From Treponema sp. (GTDB lineage: Bacteria; Spirochaetota; Spirochaetia; Treponematales; Breznakiellaceae), in contig JAITEW010000238.1 of NCBI GenBank assembly GCA_031281855.1, forward strand, positions 1 to 5,889: DNA of 5,889 nucleotides, read 5' to 3'. The notes beneath the pieces are model-generated. The model was not told the DNA's origin, searched no databases, and saw nothing but the letters and a program-made list of their open reading frames with translations. Position 1 is the stretch's first letter; the number at the start of each line of letters is the position of its first letter. Below, one piece after another: positions 5,242 through 5,889 of the stretch. A program made the position numbers and the translations under genes.

Positions 5242-5889
5242 GTGGAAACAAAAGCTTTCAGGACCGTCATTTATTCGTATTACCAAAACCATGCCAGGGA
5301 TTTCCCCTGGCGGCGGAACACGGATCCCTGGGGCATAGTGGTTTCGGAATTCATGCTCCAGCAGACCCAGACAGCCAGGGTGGAAACATACTGGAAACGG
5401 TGGATGGAAAAGTGGCCTGGCCCCGAAGATGTACACAAGGCTTCCCTTGAAGAGGTCCTGAGGGAGTGGAGCGGCCTGGGCTATAACCGCAGGGCGAGGA
5501 ACCTCAAAGAATGCGCCGCTTTCATCACTGAAGAAAACAAAGGAAAGACGCCTTCAACGCCGGAAGAACTGGTGAAGCTCCCCGGCATAGGACCCTATAC
5601 AGCCGGGGCAATAGCCTGTTTTGCCTACGATTACCCTGCGGTCTTTATCGAAACGAATATACGCTCCGTAATGCTTCATTTCTTTTTTTCCGGACAGGAA
5701 GGAGTAAAGGACAGCGAAATTATCCCTGTTCTGGAAAAAGTCCTGGACCGTTCCAGCCCCCGGAAATGGTACTGGGCCCTTATGGACTACGGCGCGGAAC
5801 TAAAAAAGCTCACCCCCAATCCCGGCCGCCGCAGCGCCCACTACAGCCGGCAGAGCGGCTTTAAAGGATCTTTCCGCCAGCTCAGGGGC
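5242..5889 (+). CDS. mutY: MutY-like HhH-GPD DNA glycosylase (A/G-specific adenine glycosylase family), 3' end outside window
   Basis: The family excises bases from damaged or mismatched DNA; true MutY removes adenine opposite 8-oxoguanine. The 216 residues visible include FPWRRNTDPW (21-30), SEFMLQQTQTARV (35-47) with Glu36 at the adenine-recognition position of MutY, and WSGLGYNRRARNL (76-88). The helix-hairpin-helix is LPGIGPYTAGAIA (113-125), and LMDYGAELKK spans 180-189. Two features depart from classical MutY. The catalytic Asp of the LDGN motif is Glu137 in FIETNIRSV. The stretch where the four iron-sulfur cysteines should begin instead reads KKLTPNPGRRSAHY, and the only cysteines are Cys91 and Cys126. 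I recall a branch of MutY-like proteins with ETNIR and this C-terminal pattern. The GTG at 5242 is the only plausible start, since the preceding in-frame codons reach the kinase stop at 5233-5235. AAAGG lies 3 bases upstream. Adenine specificity is inferred. Confidence 0.85.
   Translation, partial: METKAFRTVIYSYYQNHARDFPWRRNTDPWGIVVSEFMLQQTQTARVETYWKRWMEKWPGPEDVHKASLEEVLREWSGLGYNRRARNLKECAAFITEENKGKTPSTPEELVKLPGIGPYTAGAIACFAYDYPAVFIETNIRSVMLHFFFSGQEGVKDSEIIPVLEKVLDRSSPRKWYWALMDYGAELKKLTPNPGRRSAHYSRQSGFKGSFRQLRG

Overview
The window is a compact stretch of bacterial chromosome, with no mobile elements, CRISPR arrays, RNA genes or gene-free stretches over 300 bases. It carries six protein-coding genes. 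One, folC, runs leftwards and is cut by the left edge. Five run rightwards in a tight series: murC, yicC, an mscS-family channel gene, a short cytidylate kinase gene and a mutY-like glycosylase gene cut by the right edge. Base composition is moderately GC-rich. Arginine is mostly encoded by CGG and AGG, with frequent CAGG contexts, in all six genes, so nothing looks recently transferred.

The source is probably a spirochaete close to Treponema, perhaps one of the higher-GC gut treponemes. This is inferred from resemblance to remembered families: an archaeal-type (short) CMP kinase, a MurC with an unusual CEYRRHFL motif, and a murC/mutY neighbourhood that I recall from Treponema. No database was searched.

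Layout: folC (1-1300, minus) and murC (1324 onward, plus) start head-to-head about 23 bases apart. The gap contains a GTATAC palindrome that could serve as a shared -10 element in both directions. murC overlaps yicC by an ATGA junction, yicC overlaps the channel gene by 11 bases, the kinase gene follows after 12 bases and the glycosylase gene after 6 bases. There is no terminator between any of these five genes, so they are very likely one transcript.

The operon joins envelope growth (MurC, MscS), RNA turnover (YicC), pyrimidine nucleotide supply (CMP kinase) and DNA repair (MutY-like). folC, read the other way, serves folate metabolism. No new multi-gene system is evident. The most unusual points are within single proteins: a kinase P-loop without its usual lysine, and a MutY-like enzyme with Glu at the catalytic Asp position and no iron-sulfur cysteines at the expected place.
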